Positions 17,397-27,138 of a DNA stretch of 63,590 bases are shown piece after piece. Origin of the DNA: Clostridia bacterium (GTDB lineage Bacteria; Bacillota; Sulfobacillia; SLMV01); the NCBI GenBank assembly GCA_003551365.1, contig PUMM01000063.1:1-63590 (forward strand), written 5' to 3'. The notes under the pieces were generated by a model, which saw nothing but the letters and a program-made list of their open reading frames with translations, was not told the DNA's origin and searched no databases. Position numbers and translations under genes: made by a program. Within the stretch, counting starts at the first letter, position 1. Each line of letters opens with the position of its first letter.

Positions 17397-18597
17397 TCCC
17401 GCACGCGGTGACGCCAGCGCCGGGACGGCCTGCACGGTCATATCGGACGATTTTGCCCTGCTCGGACAGCTGCAGAGGGGGCAGATGCTGCGCATAACCC
17501 GGGTCCTGCCCCATCTGCAGCGGGGACTGAACCCGCAGAGCGAGGGGGAGCTGCTCGTCGTGGATGCGGGGGTGGCCCGACGCGAGGAGATCGCCGGCTT
17601 TTTGAGCGAATCGGGGGATTTTGCCGGCAGCTTCCTGCTGGTGCGGGATGAGAATGATCTCGGCAGATGGAGCGATATGGATGCCATGGCGGTATCTGTG
17701 TCCGACTGGCTGGAGGGACCGGTGGAGGGAGAAGGACTTTCCGGAACGAGACAGATGGCATCTTCTGCGTCCGGACCTCCGCTAATCCGCAACCAGACTG
17801 TGGTGGTCTTCAGCCCCAAGGGCGGAGTGGGACGCACCACGCTGGCGGTAAATCTGGCCTGTCGGGCCCGTGATGCCCTGGGTATGAGTGCGGTACTGGT
17901 CGATCTGGATATCGGCGGGGGCGATGCAGCTGTTCATCTCAATCTCATAGAAGAGCCCACCATCATGGATCTGGCTGCCTACGGTGAGGATCTGAGTTCC
18001 GAGCAGGTGCGCGAGTTTGCCGCCGTGCACCCCGACAGCGGTCTGCACCTTCTCAGCGCGCCGGGAAGACCGGAGCTGGTCGAGTTGGCCCCGTGGCACG
18101 ATCTGGCTCCCGTCATCCGTACCTGCCAGAGAACTTACGATCTCGTGGTGATTGACACTCCGGGGGATCCGGCGTCAGAGGTGAGCTACCGGTCTCTGGA
18201 GACCGCATCGTACATACTGGCGCCCGTGCTGCCCGACCTGTGCTCCCCGCGTCGCCTGAGCGCAGCTGTGCGCACCATGGAGGAGCTGCAGTCGGGGTGG
18301 GGGGACGGCGTACGCATGGTGCTGAACCGCCATTACGAGGGAGCGCCGGTGGGCGAGGCCGATTTGAGGAGACTGGTTTCCCGGCCGCTGGTGGCCCGCT
18401 TCCCCGAGAGAGCTGAACGTCTGGTCGGGGCGATAAACCGGGGTCGCCCATTGATTCTCCGCGGGGGCGAGGAGGCGATGCGTCGGGCCGCTGATGCGGT
18501 CCTGGGCGACATATTTGGTGTTTCGGTGCAGACGGAGGAGACATCCTGGTGGCAGCGACTGGCCCGGAGATTGCCCGGGTTGCGGGGGAGGGGATGA
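17389..18597 (+). CDS. cpaE: CpaE/TadZ-like pilus-localising ATPase (MinD/ParA family)
   Basis: A 402-residue protein with an atypical receiver-like N-domain (about residues 1-115) and a MinD-type ATPase domain. The deviant Walker A is KGGVGRTTLAVNLA, VLVDLDIGGGDAAVHLNL is the A' motif, and VVIDTPGDP is Walker B. Such proteins place the Tad machine at a site in the cell. The ATG at 17389 overlaps the cpaB end; cpaF follows immediately. Confidence 0.85.
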   Translation: MNDPARGDASAGTACTVISDDFALLGQLQRGQMLRITRVLPHLQRGLNPQSEGELLVVDAGVARREEIAGFLSESGDFAGSFLLVRDENDLGRWSDMDAMAVSVSDWLEGPVEGEGLSGTRQMASSASGPPLIRNQTVVVFSPKGGVGRTTLAVNLACRARDALGMSAVLVDLDIGGGDAAVHLNLIEEPTIMDLAAYGEDLSSEQVREFAAVHPDSGLHLLSAPGRPELVELAPWHDLAPVIRTCQRTYDLVVIDTPGDPASEVSYRSLETASYILAPVLPDLCSPRRLSAAVRTMEELQSGWGDGVRMVLNRHYEGAPVGEADLRRLVSRPLVARFPERAERLVGAINRGRPLILRGGEEAMRRAADAVLGDIFGVSVQTEETSWWQRLARRLPGLRGRG

Positions 18598-18599
18598 GT

Positions 18600-19862
18600 A
18601 TGGGTGATCTGATGCAGAGGCTCCGCGAGGGCGCAGCGCACGCTGCGGAAGAGGCGCCGGCGGAGCCATATGGGTGGGAGGATGATGGCATTGAAGCAGT
18701 GGATGAGCGAGCGGTTCGCGCGGCACCCATCATTCAGAAGCGTGTACTGGAGTCGCACCGGGATCTGCTGGAGAAAGCCCGCAGTGAGCGCGGGGCGCGT
18801 GACAAACTGTACAGTCTGGTCAGTACACTCATGGCGGAGTGCTGCCCAACTTCCCGGCATCTGGCCGGGACGGCAGAGGATGTGGTTCGCCGCATAGCCG
18901 GGGATCTTCTGGGTTACGGGCCGATAACTGAGCTGCTGGGCGATGATCGGATCACGGAGATCATGGTCAACGGGCCGGAGGAGATCTGGGTGGAACTGTC
19001 CGGCGAGCTGCGCCACACGCGTCACCGCTTCCGCGATGCAAATCATCTCTATGATGTTCTCGAACGGATCTTTGCCCCGTCGGGGCGCCGCATAGATCTC
19101 GCCCATCCCTGGGCGGATGGCCGCCTGCCAGACGGCTCCCGGGCCCACGCCATTCTGCCGCCGCTGGCGGTCAGTGGTCCCTATCTAACCATCCGCAAGT
19201 TCAACCACGAGATGTTCGATCTGGAGGAGCTGGTGACCCGGGATACGTTGTCGAAACGGGCTGCTGAGTACCTGCAGAACGCCGTGCGCCGGGGCAGGAA
19301 CATACTGATTTCCGGGGCCGCCGGCACCGGCAAGACCACCCTGCTCAACGCTCTGTCCGCGCACATACCGCAGAGTGAGCGGGTGGTGAGCATTGAGGAT
19401 GCTGCGGAGCTCAAGCTGCAGCATCCGCATTGGCTTCACCTGGAGTCCCGCCTGCCCAATCCGGACGGCAGTGGGGAGATAACCATGCGCGAGCTGCTGC
19501 GCAATGCACTGCGGATGCGGCCCGACCGCATTCTGATCGGTGAGGTCCGCGGCCGGGAGGCTTTCGAGCTGCTCTCAGCGCTGACCACCGGGCACGCCGG
19601 GGCGCTCGCGACCGTGCATGCCGCCGGACCCGGGCACGCCCTGCGCCGGGTGGTGCATCTGGTGCAGATGGCCGAAACCGGCATTCCGTACGAGGTCATT
19701 CATGAACAGGTATGCGACGTGATAGATCTCGTCATTCATCTGCGGCGCAGCGCGGAGGGGCGCAGGTGGGTGGAGAGCGTGAGCGCCGTTGCGGTCGGGG
19801 AGCAGCCGGTATCTCCCGTCCGCGCTGCGTTGGCCGGGGAGAGCGGGGGTGAAGATGGATGA
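18600..19862 (+). CDS. cpaF: Tad pilus motor ATPase CpaF/TadA
   Basis: A 420-residue VirB11-like secretion ATPase that powers both extension and retraction of Tad pili. It shows [22 protein letters not shown] (typical CpaF N-domain) and Walker [46 protein letters not shown] (Walker B) and [13 protein letters not shown] follow. The ATG at 18600 has GGAGG 8 nt upstream; the ATG at 18594 would overlap the cpaE stop as ATGA but has only 2-nt spacing. Overlaps tadB by 4 bases. Confidence 0.92.
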   Translation: MGDLMQRLREGAAHAAEEAPAEPYGWEDDGIEAVDERAVRAAPIIQKRVLESHRDLLEKARSERGARDKLYSLVSTLMAECCPTSRHLAGTAEDVVRRIAGDLLGYGPITELLGDDRITEIMVNGPEEIWVELSGELRHTRHRFRDANHLYDVLERIFAPSGRRIDLAHPWADGRLPDGSRAHAILPPLAVSGPYLTIRKFNHEMFDLEELVTRDTLSKRAAEYLQNAVRRGRNILISGAAGTGKTTLLNALSAHIPQSERVVSIEDAAELKLQHPHWLHLESRLPNPDGSGEITMRELLRNALRMRPDRILIGEVRGREAFELLSALTTGHAGALATVHAAGPGHALRRVVHLVQMAETGIPYEVIHEQVCDVIDLVIHLRRSAEGRRWVESVSAVAVGEQPVSPVRAALAGESGGEDG

Positions 19863-20596
19863 ATGTGTCCCTGAGCACTGCCGGGTTGGCTCTGAGTATC
19901 GGCGGCCTGTCCGTGCTGATTCTGATGTGCGCGGTCGGTGCGCTGAGAGGGCGGTGGGATCGGCTGCAGAGTCTGGGCATGCGCTGGTATCAGAGCAGTG
20001 GGGTGAGTCTGCGGGTGAGCGGGTGGACCCGGCGGCGCATGCTGGAGCGTTTCGGGCGGGAGCTGGCCGGCGACCTGCCGATGCTGGTGCGGTGTGCTCG
20101 TTCGGGTTATGTGCCGCTGGAGGTGGTGCGCTTTGCCGGCAAGAATGCGGAGGGCACCCTGGTGCGCGAGGTGTTCGGCCGGGCCGCCGACCGTTTCGGG
20201 GTGGGCATGGGGCTGGAGGCCGCACTGTGGAGGGCCTATGAGGAGATGCCGCATCCCCTCTTCTTCCGGTTCATATCCGCCCTGCAGCTGGCGCGCCAGT
20301 CCGGAGGGGATGCCGCTCCCAGCCTGGAGGCGCTCGCCGATCTGGTGCGCTCGCAGAATCTGCTGCGGCAGGAGCTGGAGGAGGAGAGCGCCGAGGCTCG
20401 CTATTCGGCATTGTTGGTGGCTGCTCTTCCGCTGCTCATAACCGGCTACACCTATGCAGTTCGTCCGGATATGCTCGCTCCCCTGATGAGCGCACCCAGC
20501 GGACGTATGGCCGCCGGTTACGCCGCGGCCTCGTGGGTGATTGGACTGATTTATCTGAAGCGCATTGTCACGCAGGAGGAGGGGGAATGGCTGTGA
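19859..20596 (+). CDS. tadB: Tad pilus platform protein TadB
   Basis: A 245-residue GspF-type integral membrane protein. One N-terminal transmembrane helix, a cytoplasmic GspF helical bundle (ELAGDLPMLVRCARSGY, LEVVRFAGKN, ALQLARQSGGDAAPSLEALAD) and two C-terminal helices match TadB. With TadC it forms the inner-membrane platform on which CpaF acts. It is translationally coupled to cpaF by a 4-base overlap and overlaps tadC by 10 bases. Confidence 0.88.
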   Translation: MNVSLSTAGLALSIGGLSVLILMCAVGALRGRWDRLQSLGMRWYQSSGVSLRVSGWTRRRMLERFGRELAGDLPMLVRCARSGYVPLEVVRFAGKNAEGTLVREVFGRAADRFGVGMGLEAALWRAYEEMPHPLFFRFISALQLARQSGGDAAPSLEALADLVRSQNLLRQELEEESAEARYSALLVAALPLLITGYTYAVRPDMLAPLMSAPSGRMAAGYAAASWVIGLIYLKRIVTQEEGEWL

Positions 20597-21234
20597 GCGG
20601 AGTGTTTGCTGCCGTCACGTCGGCGGCTTTAGGCATATGTGCCGCCACCGTGCTGCTGGGACTGTCGGTCCGCCTGCGCCAGCTATCCTCCCCGGCCCGG
20701 TTGCTCACCGGAGCCCCCGGGCGACGCTCGGCTCCCGCTGCTCCCCGGGTGTTGGCAGGGTGGTGGGAGCGTCGGCGCGATGCCGCCCGTCGGCAGCGCT
20801 TCGACCGGGCAGTACTGGATTGGGTGGATCTTCTGCAGATGGCCGCCGCAGCCGGCATGACCCTGCAGTCGGCCGCATCCTACACCGCGCCCCTGGCGGA
20901 TTCTCCGCTGCGGGAGGCGCTGGTGCAGGTGGTGCGAAACAGCCGGGCCGGCGGATCGGCAGTGGCCCGATTGCACGAGACTCTGGATGAGGGCGGCGGG
21001 CAGGCCGCCGCGCAGGTTGCCCATCTGCTTTCGGACAGTGCGCGACGCGGACTCCCCCTGCGCGCCGCTCTGACCGGCCTGAAGGCGGATATGCTGCAGC
21101 AGCGCCGTCATTTGGCACGGAGGCGTCTGAAGACGGTGGGATTGAAGATTGCGGTGGGTACGGTACTGTTTCTGTTTCCCGCCGCATTTGTCGTGGTGAT
21201 CATGCCCAGCCTGTTGACTTTTTTCGGCTGGTGA
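20587..21234 (+). CDS. tadC: Tad pilus platform protein TadC
   Basis: A 215-residue GspF-type membrane protein, partner of TadB. The N-terminal helix is followed by the GspF bundle (VLDWVDLLQMAAAAGMTLQSA, LREALVQVVRNSRAG, LSDSARRGLPLRAAL) and a C-terminal hydrophobic helix ending LTFFGW. The ATG at 20587 lies behind GGAGGAGGGGG. The frame extends upstream inside tadB without support. Confidence 0.86.
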   Translation: MAVSGVFAAVTSAALGICAATVLLGLSVRLRQLSSPARLLTGAPGRRSAPAAPRVLAGWWERRRDAARRQRFDRAVLDWVDLLQMAAAAGMTLQSAASYTAPLADSPLREALVQVVRNSRAGGSAVARLHETLDEGGGQAAAQVAHLLSDSARRGLPLRAALTGLKADMLQQRRHLARRRLKTVGLKIAVGTVLFLFPAAFVVVIMPSLLTFFGW

Positions 21235-21265
21235 GGCATGTCGGGCATCCGGCGGGAGGGGGGGT

Positions 21266-21463
21266 ATGCACGTGCGCGACCGAATGCTGATGACTTACCT
21301 GCAGGTGCGGCAGATGATGCGGGGTGAGCGCGGAGCGACCACGGCGGAGTACGCCCTGATTCTGGCCCTGGTGGTGGTGGCTCTTATCACAACACTCGAA
21401 CTTCTGGGTGCGGAGCTCGTGTCACAGATCGACAACATCACTGAACAACTGCAAGTGGACTGA
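21266..21463 (+). CDS. flp: Flp-type major pilin
   Basis: A 65-residue class IVb prepilin. A basic leader ends with glycine 23, followed by ATTAEYALILALVVVAL. Mature residues +5 and +6 are Glu and Tyr, the hallmark of Flp pilins cut by a prepilin peptidase. The hydrophobic helix continues to about residue 45 and a short polar tail follows. The Shine-Dalgarno GGGAGGGGGG is very strong, in line with high expression. It is the only pilin in the window. Confidence 0.93.
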   Translation: MHVRDRMLMTYLQVRQMMRGERGATTAEYALILALVVVALITTLELLGAELVSQIDNITEQLQVD

Positions 21464-21542
21464 CCGGAATAGGCGACCGACACAATGCAGCCAGCGGGGC
21501 GGTGCGGACACCGGATCGCCCCGCAGACGGGAGGGCAATGCC

Positions 21543-21959
21543 GTGGGAGGGAGATTATCGCTGGGCGAGCAGCGCGGGGCGGTCATAGCCGAGTTCGCAC
21601 TGGTCTTCGGAATTCTGTTTCTGCTTCTGATGTTGTGCCTGGAGGTGGGATTGATGGTGGAGGCGCAGCTGGTTCTGTCCAGTGCCGCACGTGAGGGCGG
21701 GCGGCAGGCTGCGGTGGATGGCGGGTGGTCTACAGCGGTGGGGGATAGAATCGAGGAGATCTCCGCCATGGGTGGTCTGGATGTCGAGGAGCTGCACATC
21801 AACGTGCAGCCCAATCGGGCCGTCTACGGTCGCCCGATTGATGTGTGTCTGACCTATCCGTATCGCATCCGCACGGAGATGCTGCGCCGGGTGGCGCCAT
21901 CCGTGGTGGATCTGCGCGCCGAGGTGGTGACGCGCAGTGAGCGCCTGGATGATGATTGA
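21543..21959 (+). CDS. TadE-like pseudopilin
   Basis: A 138-residue protein with a TadE domain: a short basic leader, then GAVIAEFALVFGILFLLLML with the E-F variant of the pilin motif and a C-terminal domain. TadE-like pseudopilins are processed like Flp and help pilus assembly. The GTG at 21543 lies 7 nt after GGGAGGG. The frame extends upstream over the flp end but has no ribosome site there. Confidence 0.82.
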   Translation: MGGRLSLGEQRGAVIAEFALVFGILFLLLMLCLEVGLMVEAQLVLSSAAREGGRQAAVDGGWSTAVGDRIEEISAMGGLDVEELHINVQPNRAVYGRPIDVCLTYPYRIRTEMLRRVAPSVVDLRAEVVTRSERLDDD

Positions 21960-22428
21960 ATCGCGCCGCGGGGCGGCCGCTGCCCTGGTGATTTTGTGGA
22001 TCCCGGTCCTGCTCACCGCCGCGGCCGTGGCGGTGGAGACGGGGCGGCTGCTGTCCGCCCGGTATGAACTGCAGGCGGCCATGGATCTGGCTGCGTTGGC
22101 CGGAGCGCAGTCCGTGGACTGGGATGCGCTGGCCGAGGGGCATGTGGTGCTGTGTGAGGACGAGGCGGCGGCAAAAGCCCTTCAATACGCTGAGCAGAAT
22201 GTGATAAACTTATCCGGCGAGGAGCCGGGCAGTGTCGAGGTGTGGGTCATAAACACCTCCGAGGACGATCCGGCGCTTCACCCGATCACCGGGGCTGAGG
22301 TTCAGCATCCCACTGTGGTGGTGCGATGCGAGGCTCCCGGACCGGAGAGCTGGTTTGATCTGTGGCGCCACCCCATCACCCTGGTGGCGGAGGCGGACGC
22401 CGCTCTTCGTCCCCGGGAGGATGGGTGA
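21937..22428 (+). CDS. TadG-like (Flp pilus-associated) minor protein
   Basis: A 163-residue protein beginning with a short polar leader, then RRGAAAALVILWIPVLLTAAAVAVE, a TadG-type N-terminal helix, and LQAAMDLAALAGAQ, the conserved stretch after it. Only a short extracellular domain follows, and the large von Willebrand-like domain of long TadG proteins is missing. It overlaps the TadE gene by 23 bases if the GTG at 21937 is used; ATGs at 21949 and 21952 are alternatives. Last gene of the Tad locus. Confidence 0.75.
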   Translation: MSAWMMIESRRGAAAALVILWIPVLLTAAAVAVETGRLLSARYELQAAMDLAALAGAQSVDWDALAEGHVVLCEDEAAAKALQYAEQNVINLSGEEPGSVEVWVINTSEDDPALHPITGAEVQHPTVVVRCEAPGPESWFDLWRHPITLVAEADAALRPREDG

Positions 22429-22453
22429 CAGCCCGGTGCGGGGACGATAAACT
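22425..22453 (+). promoter_or_regulatory. promoter of the glycine riboswitch/gcv operon
   Basis: GTGACA (22425-22430) and TAAACT (22448-22453) are separated by 17 bp. Transcription would start about 20 bp before the first aptamer. The boxes match the consensus at 5 and 4 of 6 positions. Confidence 0.5.
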
Positions 22454-22478
22454 GACAGATGAATAGCACCGGATGAAG

Positions 22479-22640
22479 ACTGCGGGAGAGTCGGGCTCAG
22501 GCCCGCACCGAAGGGGGCAAAACTCTCAGGTTTCCGTACCGCAGTTGGACGGGTCTCTGGAGAGATCCGCCGTAGGGCGGGCACCGAAGGAGTAAACCGG
22601 CTGGGCCGGTGAATCTCTCAGGTATCCGGGACAGAGGGGT
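22479..22640 (+). promoter_or_regulatory. tandem glycine riboswitch
   Basis: Two glycine aptamers in series. In aptamer 1, P1 is ACTGCGG (22479-22485) with CCGCAGT (22539-22545), enclosing GGGAGAGTC, GCACCGAAGGGGGCAA and ACTCTCAGGT. In aptamer 2, P1 is CTCTG (22555-22559) with CAGAG (22632-22636), enclosing GGAGAGATCCGCC, GCACCGAAGGAGTAAA and ATCTCTCAGGT. The conserved cores and the short linker are typical. The last P1 strand is also part of the following terminator stem, so glycine binding should prevent termination and turn gcv genes on. Seen directly; the switching logic is inferred. Confidence 0.95.
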
Positions 22641-22669
22641 CGCTCAGGTGACCTGCTCTGTCCTTTTTT
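22629..22669 (+). terminator. riboswitch-controlled intrinsic terminator
   Basis: GGACAGAG (22629-22636) pairs with CTCTGTCC (22656-22663), directly followed by six T (22664-22669). The left strand includes the CAGAG that closes P1 of aptamer 2, so the two structures exclude each other. Expression platform of the glycine riboswitch. Confidence 0.9.
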
Positions 22670-22783
22670 CTGGATTGCCCACACCCGGGTTGTGATATGA
22701 TGAGGTGGGACTTAATGGACCCGGGAGGGCGAGGATGGTGCGCGACGACCAGGTGTGAGTGAGTCTGTGGAGGTGATGATCAG

Positions 22784-23893
22784 TTGGATTTGGACGAGCT
22801 GAAGAAGACCCCTCTGTTTGAGTGTCACCAGCAATACGGTGGAAAGATCGTGGACTTTGGCGGTTGGGCCCTGCCCGTTCAGTACACCGGCATAATTGAG
22901 GAACATGTGGCGGTACGGGAGAGTGCGGGTCTGTTTGATGTCTCGCACATGGGAGAAATCCGCGTGTGCGGGCCGCAGGCACTGGACCTGGTGGACTATC
23001 TGCTGACCAATGACGTGACCCGGGTGTCCATCGACCAGGTGCAGTACAGCCCGATGTGCTATCCGGACGGTGGAGTGGTCGACGATCTGATTACCTATCG
23101 TCTCGATGAGGATGAATTTCTGCTGGTGGTCAATGCGGCGAACAAGGACAAGGATTATGAATGGATCATCGACAAGGCGGACGATTTCGACGTCACGGTG
23201 ACGGATGAGTCGGACGATACGGCGCTGTTGGCCATTCAGGGACCGCGCGCCGAGGACATTCTGGGCCGGGTGACGGATGAGGCTCTGGGCGACATCAAGT
23301 TCTTCCGGTTGCGCACCGGCGCGGATGTGGCGGGCCATGAAGCCATGCTGTCCCGCACCGGTTACACCGGCGAGGACGGATTCGAAGTGTACTGCCGGCC
23401 GAAGGCGGCACCGGAGATCTTCGCGGCGCTCATGGACGCGGCCGAGGAGGGCGAGCTGGTTCCGGCCGGTCTGGGAGCGCGCGATACTCTGCGTTTCGAG
23501 GCCTGCCTCCCGCTGTATGGGCAGGAGCTTGCACCCGACATCAATCCCCTGGAGGCCAATCTGGGCTTCTTTGTGAAGCTGGATGCGGGCGATTTCGTGG
23601 GTCGGGACGCCCTGCGCCGCGTGCGAGATGAGGGTATCGAGCGCAAACTGGTCGGTTTTGAGATGATGGATCGGGGCATTCCCCGCACCAACTACCCCAT
23701 TTTTGACTCCGAAGGCCGCGAGGTGGGACACGTGAGCAGCGGCTCGCACAGCCCCACTCTGGGGAAGAATGTGGGCCTGGGTTTCGTGCGTACCGACCTG
23801 GCAGAAGAGGGTACAGACTTGCAGATAGGCGTCCGCAACCGTAAGCTGGACGCGGTAATCGTTGAGACTCCATTTTACTCCCGGAAAGGATGA
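22784..23893 (+). CDS. gcvT: glycine cleavage system T protein (aminomethyltransferase)
   Basis: A 369-residue cytosolic enzyme that transfers the methylene group from aminomethyl-lipoyl-GcvH to tetrahydrofolate, releasing ammonia. Conserved blocks are VDFGGWALPVQY, SAGLFDVSHMGEI, LLTNDVTR, NAANKDKDYEWI, RTGYTGEDGFEVY, GLGARDTLRFEACLPLYGQEL and HVSSGSHSPTLGKNVGLGFV. The TTG start at 22784 follows GGAGGTGAT. First gene after the riboswitch. It overlaps a possible upstream gcvH start (23890) by 4 bases. Confidence 0.95.
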   Translation: MDLDELKKTPLFECHQQYGGKIVDFGGWALPVQYTGIIEEHVAVRESAGLFDVSHMGEIRVCGPQALDLVDYLLTNDVTRVSIDQVQYSPMCYPDGGVVDDLITYRLDEDEFLLVVNAANKDKDYEWIIDKADDFDVTVTDESDDTALLAIQGPRAEDILGRVTDEALGDIKFFRLRTGADVAGHEAMLSRTGYTGEDGFEVYCRPKAAPEIFAALMDAAEEGELVPAGLGARDTLRFEACLPLYGQELAPDINPLEANLGFFVKLDAGDFVGRDALRRVRDEGIERKLVGFEMMDRGIPRTNYPIFDSEGREVGHVSSGSHSPTLGKNVGLGFVRTDLAEEGTDLQIGVRNRKLDAVIVETPFYSRKG

Positions 23894-23898
23894 GTGTG

Positions 23899-24273
23899 AT
23901 GTATCCAGAGGATCTCCTTTACACAGAAAACCACGAGTGGATTCGTGCTGACAACGGAACCGGTACAGTGGGTATCAGCAACTATGCCGTGGAGCAGCTG
24001 GGCGACCTGGTGTTCGTTGAACTGCCGGAAGAGGGAGACGAGTTCGGCCAGGGTGACTCCTTCGGGGTCATCGAGTCCGTGAAGGCGGTCGCCGACTTCT
24101 ACATGCCGGTGGGTGGCGAGATTACCGAGGTCAACGAGGAGCTGCTGGATGCTCCGGAGGTCATCAGCGAGGACCCGTATGGTGACGGCTGGATCATAAA
24201 GGTCGATATCGCCGACGAATCCGAGCTGGACGACCTGATGAACTCAGAGGATTACCAGGATACGCTGGAGTAA
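23899..24273 (+). CDS. gcvH: glycine cleavage system H protein (lipoyl carrier)
   Basis: A 124-residue lipoyl-domain protein that shuttles the aminomethyl group between the P, T and L proteins. The lipoyl lysine is in IESVKAVADFY (about residue 62). The Gly- and Glu-rich fold around it is normal. The ATG at 23899 is favoured by AAAGGA 8 nt upstream; an ATG at 23890 overlapping the gcvT stop is possible. As the natural acceptor of octanoate from LipM, it links this operon to the lipoate genes downstream. Confidence 0.94.
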   Translation: MYPEDLLYTENHEWIRADNGTGTVGISNYAVEQLGDLVFVELPEEGDEFGQGDSFGVIESVKAVADFYMPVGGEITEVNEELLDAPEVISEDPYGDGWIIKVDIADESELDDLMNSEDYQDTLE

Positions 24274-24298
24274 AATCTCCTTCTGATTGGGTGATCAA

Positions 24299-25648
24299 AT
24301 GAGCTATATTCCCAATACTGATGAGAACCGTCGGGAGATGCTCGACGCCATAGGCGTCGAGTCTATAGATGACCTGTTTGCTGGCATCCCCGAGGCCGTA
24401 CGTTTCCGCGGTGATATGGATCTGCCATCGGCGATGTCGGAGATGGAACTGGTAAAACATATGGCGGAACTGGCGGGGAAGAACCTCAGCACCGATGAGT
24501 ACGTGTGCTTTCTCGGTGCCGGGGCGTATGACCACTTCCTGCCGTCAGTGGTGGATCACATCCTCTCGCGCGAGGAGTTCTACACCGCCTACACCCCGTA
24601 CCAGCCGGAAGTGAGTCAGGGCACGCTGCAGAGCATATTCGAGTTTCAGACCATGATCAGCGAGCTGACCGGAATGGACGTGGCCAACGCCTCCATGTAC
24701 GATGGCGCCACCACAGTAATGGAGGCCGCCCTGATGGCCGGCCGCCTGGTGCGCCGCGGGGGCAACCGCGTGCTCATCTCTGAATCGGTGCATCCTGAGT
24801 ACCGCCGGGTTCTCGAGACCTATCTCTGCAGCCTGGAATGGGAGATGGTGGAGATACCCATGGTCGAAGGGGTGACAGATCTGGATGCACTCCGCCGCGA
24901 GGCGGATGATGAGACGCTGACCGTCATCGTGCAGAATCCGAACTTCTTCGGCCTGCTGGAGCCCGTGGATGAGATCGGTTCGGTGGTGGACAATGCCGGT
25001 AAGGCCATGTTTACCGTGGCCTGCGATCCCATCTCGCTCGGTCTGCTCAAGCCCCCCTCTGAGTCCGGCGCGGACATTGTGGTGGGCGAGGGGCAGTCCC
25101 TGGGCAACCCCCTCAGCTTCGGTGGCCCCTATCTGGGGTTCTTTGCCGCCGGCTCCAAGCACATCCGCCGCATGCCCGGGCGGATCATCAGCGAGACCGT
25201 GGACGAGGACGGCGTGCGGGGATACGTCATGAGCATGCAGACGCGCGAGCAGCACATCCGTCGCGCCCGGGCCACGTCCAACATCTGCACCAACGAGGCC
25301 CTCAATGCCCTGGCCGCCACAGTGTATCTCAGCCTCATGGGCAAGACCGGGCTGCGCGAGGTGGCCGAACAGTCGCTGCAGAAGGCCCACTACGCCGCGC
25401 AGGCCATCGACGCGCTGGACGGATTCTCCCTGCAGTACGATCAACCCTTCTTCAAGGAATTCGTGGTGCAGTGTGAGCGTCCCGCCGCCGAGGTCGTGCA
25501 GTCCATGCTGGAGCACAACATCCTGGCGGGGGTGGACCTTGGTCGCTTCTACCCCGACATGGACCACAGTCTGCTGGTGGCGGTCACGGAGAAGAGAACC
25601 AGAGAAGAGATCGACGAGCTTGCTGCGCGGCTGGAGGGATCGGCATGA
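24299..25648 (+). CDS. gcvPA: glycine dehydrogenase (decarboxylating) subunit 1
   Basis: A 449-residue alpha subunit of the two-subunit P protein typical of Bacillota. It starts with [19 protein letters not shown] and has [51 protein letters not shown] and [15 protein letters not shown]. The subunit carries the fold but not the PLP lysine. With GcvPB it decarboxylates glycine and passes aminomethyl to lipoyl-GcvH. The start is the ATG at 24299. It overlaps gcvPB by 4 bases. Confidence 0.95.
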   Translation: MSYIPNTDENRREMLDAIGVESIDDLFAGIPEAVRFRGDMDLPSAMSEMELVKHMAELAGKNLSTDEYVCFLGAGAYDHFLPSVVDHILSREEFYTAYTPYQPEVSQGTLQSIFEFQTMISELTGMDVANASMYDGATTVMEAALMAGRLVRRGGNRVLISESVHPEYRRVLETYLCSLEWEMVEIPMVEGVTDLDALRREADDETLTVIVQNPNFFGLLEPVDEIGSVVDNAGKAMFTVACDPISLGLLKPPSESGADIVVGEGQSLGNPLSFGGPYLGFFAAGSKHIRRMPGRIISETVDEDGVRGYVMSMQTREQHIRRARATSNICTNEALNALAATVYLSLMGKTGLREVAEQSLQKAHYAAQAIDALDGFSLQYDQPFFKEFVVQCERPAAEVVQSMLEHNILAGVDLGRFYPDMDHSLLVAVTEKRTREEIDELAARLEGSA

Positions 25649-27138
25649 GCGATGAGAAGAATGGAGTTGCGGTGAAGGAACCCCTGATTTTCGAGCTCAG
25701 CTCGCCCGGCCGCACCGGCTATTCCCTGCCGGAGCTGGACGTGCCCGCCGAGCCCCTGGAGGATCTGGTTCCCGAAGATATGATCCGGGAAGAGCCCCCG
25801 GAGATTCCGGAGGTTTCCGAGGTTGATGTGGTGCGGCATTTCGTGCGGTTGTCGCAGATGAACCACGGGGTGGACACCGGATTCTATCCCCTCGGGTCGT
25901 GCACGATGAAGTACAATCCGAAGGTAAACGAGGACGTGGCGCGACTGCCGGGCTTCGCCGGTCTACACCCGTACCAGCCGCGCGAGATGGTGCAGGGCGC
26001 CCTGCAGCTTTTGTACGACATGGGCGAGTATCTCAAGGAGATGGCCGGCCTCGGGCATGTGACATTCCAGCCGGCCGCCGGTGCGCACGGTGAGATCACC
26101 GGTCTGTTTCTGGTGCAGGCCTATCATCGGGCCCGCGGCGAGGAGCGGAGCAAGGTGATTATCCCCGACTCCGCGCACGGCACCAACCCCGCATCGGGAG
26201 TCATGGCCGGCTACACCGTGGTCGAGGTTCCCTCAGATGAGCGGGGCGATGTGGATCTCGCAGCGCTGGAAGAGATGATGGACGATGACGTGGCCGCTCT
26301 CATGCTGACCAACCCCAGCACGCTGGGGCTGTACGATGAAAACATCCAGCAGATCGCGGAAATGGTGCACGACTGCGGCGGGCTCCTATACTACGATGGG
26401 GCCAATGCCAACGCCATCCTGGGCTATTCCCGCCCGGGTGACATGGGATTTGACATTGTCCACTACAACCTGCACAAGACCTTCAGCGCCCCGCATGGGG
26501 GCGGCGGTCCCGGATCGGGACCCATCGTGGTGAGCGATGAGCTGGCTCCGTATCTCCCCGTGCCGCTGGTGGAACGCGACGGAGACGACTATTACCTGGA
26601 CTATGACCGACCGGAGACCATCGGCCAGGTGCGGTCGATGTACGGCAACTTCGGTGTGGTCGTCAAGTCCTACGCCTACATCCGCAAGATGGGGCCGGAC
26701 GGCCTGAAGAAGGTCAGCCAGGATGCGGTGCTCAACGCCAATTACCTGCAGGAATCGCTGAAGGGACACTACCAGCTGGACTTCGACCGGACCTGCATGC
26801 ACGAGTTCGTCCTGTCCGGCAGCAACCTGAAGAAGGAATATGGAGTGGCCACGGTGGACGTCGCCAAGGCGCTGCTCGATTACGGTCTGCACCCGCCCAC
26901 GGTCTACTTCCCGCTCATCGTCGATGAGTCTCTCATGATCGAGCCCACTGAGACGGAGAGCAAGGAGACCCTGGATGCGTTCATCGAGGCCATGATTGAC
27001 ATTGCCGGACGCGCGGCGGAGGACCCGGATGACCTGCACGGCGCACCCAGGCATACGCCCGTGCGTCGTCTGGATGAGGTCACCGCATCCCGTCGCCCCG
27101 TGGTTCGGTGGTACCCGGAGGAAGACGCAGATGCCTGA
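25645..27138 (+). CDS. gcvPB: glycine dehydrogenase (decarboxylating) subunit 2
   Basis: A 497-residue PLP-binding beta subunit. The Schiff-base lysine is in [18 protein letters not shown] (about residue 275). Other blocks are [34 protein letters not shown] and [11 protein letters not shown]. The length is normal. Its end overlaps the first radical SAM gene by 8 bases, so decarboxylase and cofactor genes are translationally coupled. Confidence 0.95.
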   Translation: MSDEKNGVAVKEPLIFELSSPGRTGYSLPELDVPAEPLEDLVPEDMIREEPPEIPEVSEVDVVRHFVRLSQMNHGVDTGFYPLGSCTMKYNPKVNEDVARLPGFAGLHPYQPREMVQGALQLLYDMGEYLKEMAGLGHVTFQPAAGAHGEITGLFLVQAYHRARGEERSKVIIPDSAHGTNPASGVMAGYTVVEVPSDERGDVDLAALEEMMDDDVAALMLTNPSTLGLYDENIQQIAEMVHDCGGLLYYDGANANAILGYSRPGDMGFDIVHYNLHKTFSAPHGGGGPGSGPIVVSDELAPYLPVPLVERDGDDYYLDYDRPETIGQVRSMYGNFGVVVKSYAYIRKMGPDGLKKVSQDAVLNANYLQESLKGHYQLDFDRTCMHEFVLSGSNLKKEYGVATVDVAKALLDYGLHPPTVYFPLIVDESLMIEPTETESKETLDAFIEAMIDIAGRAAEDPDDLHGAPRHTPVRRLDEVTASRRPVVRWYPEEDADA

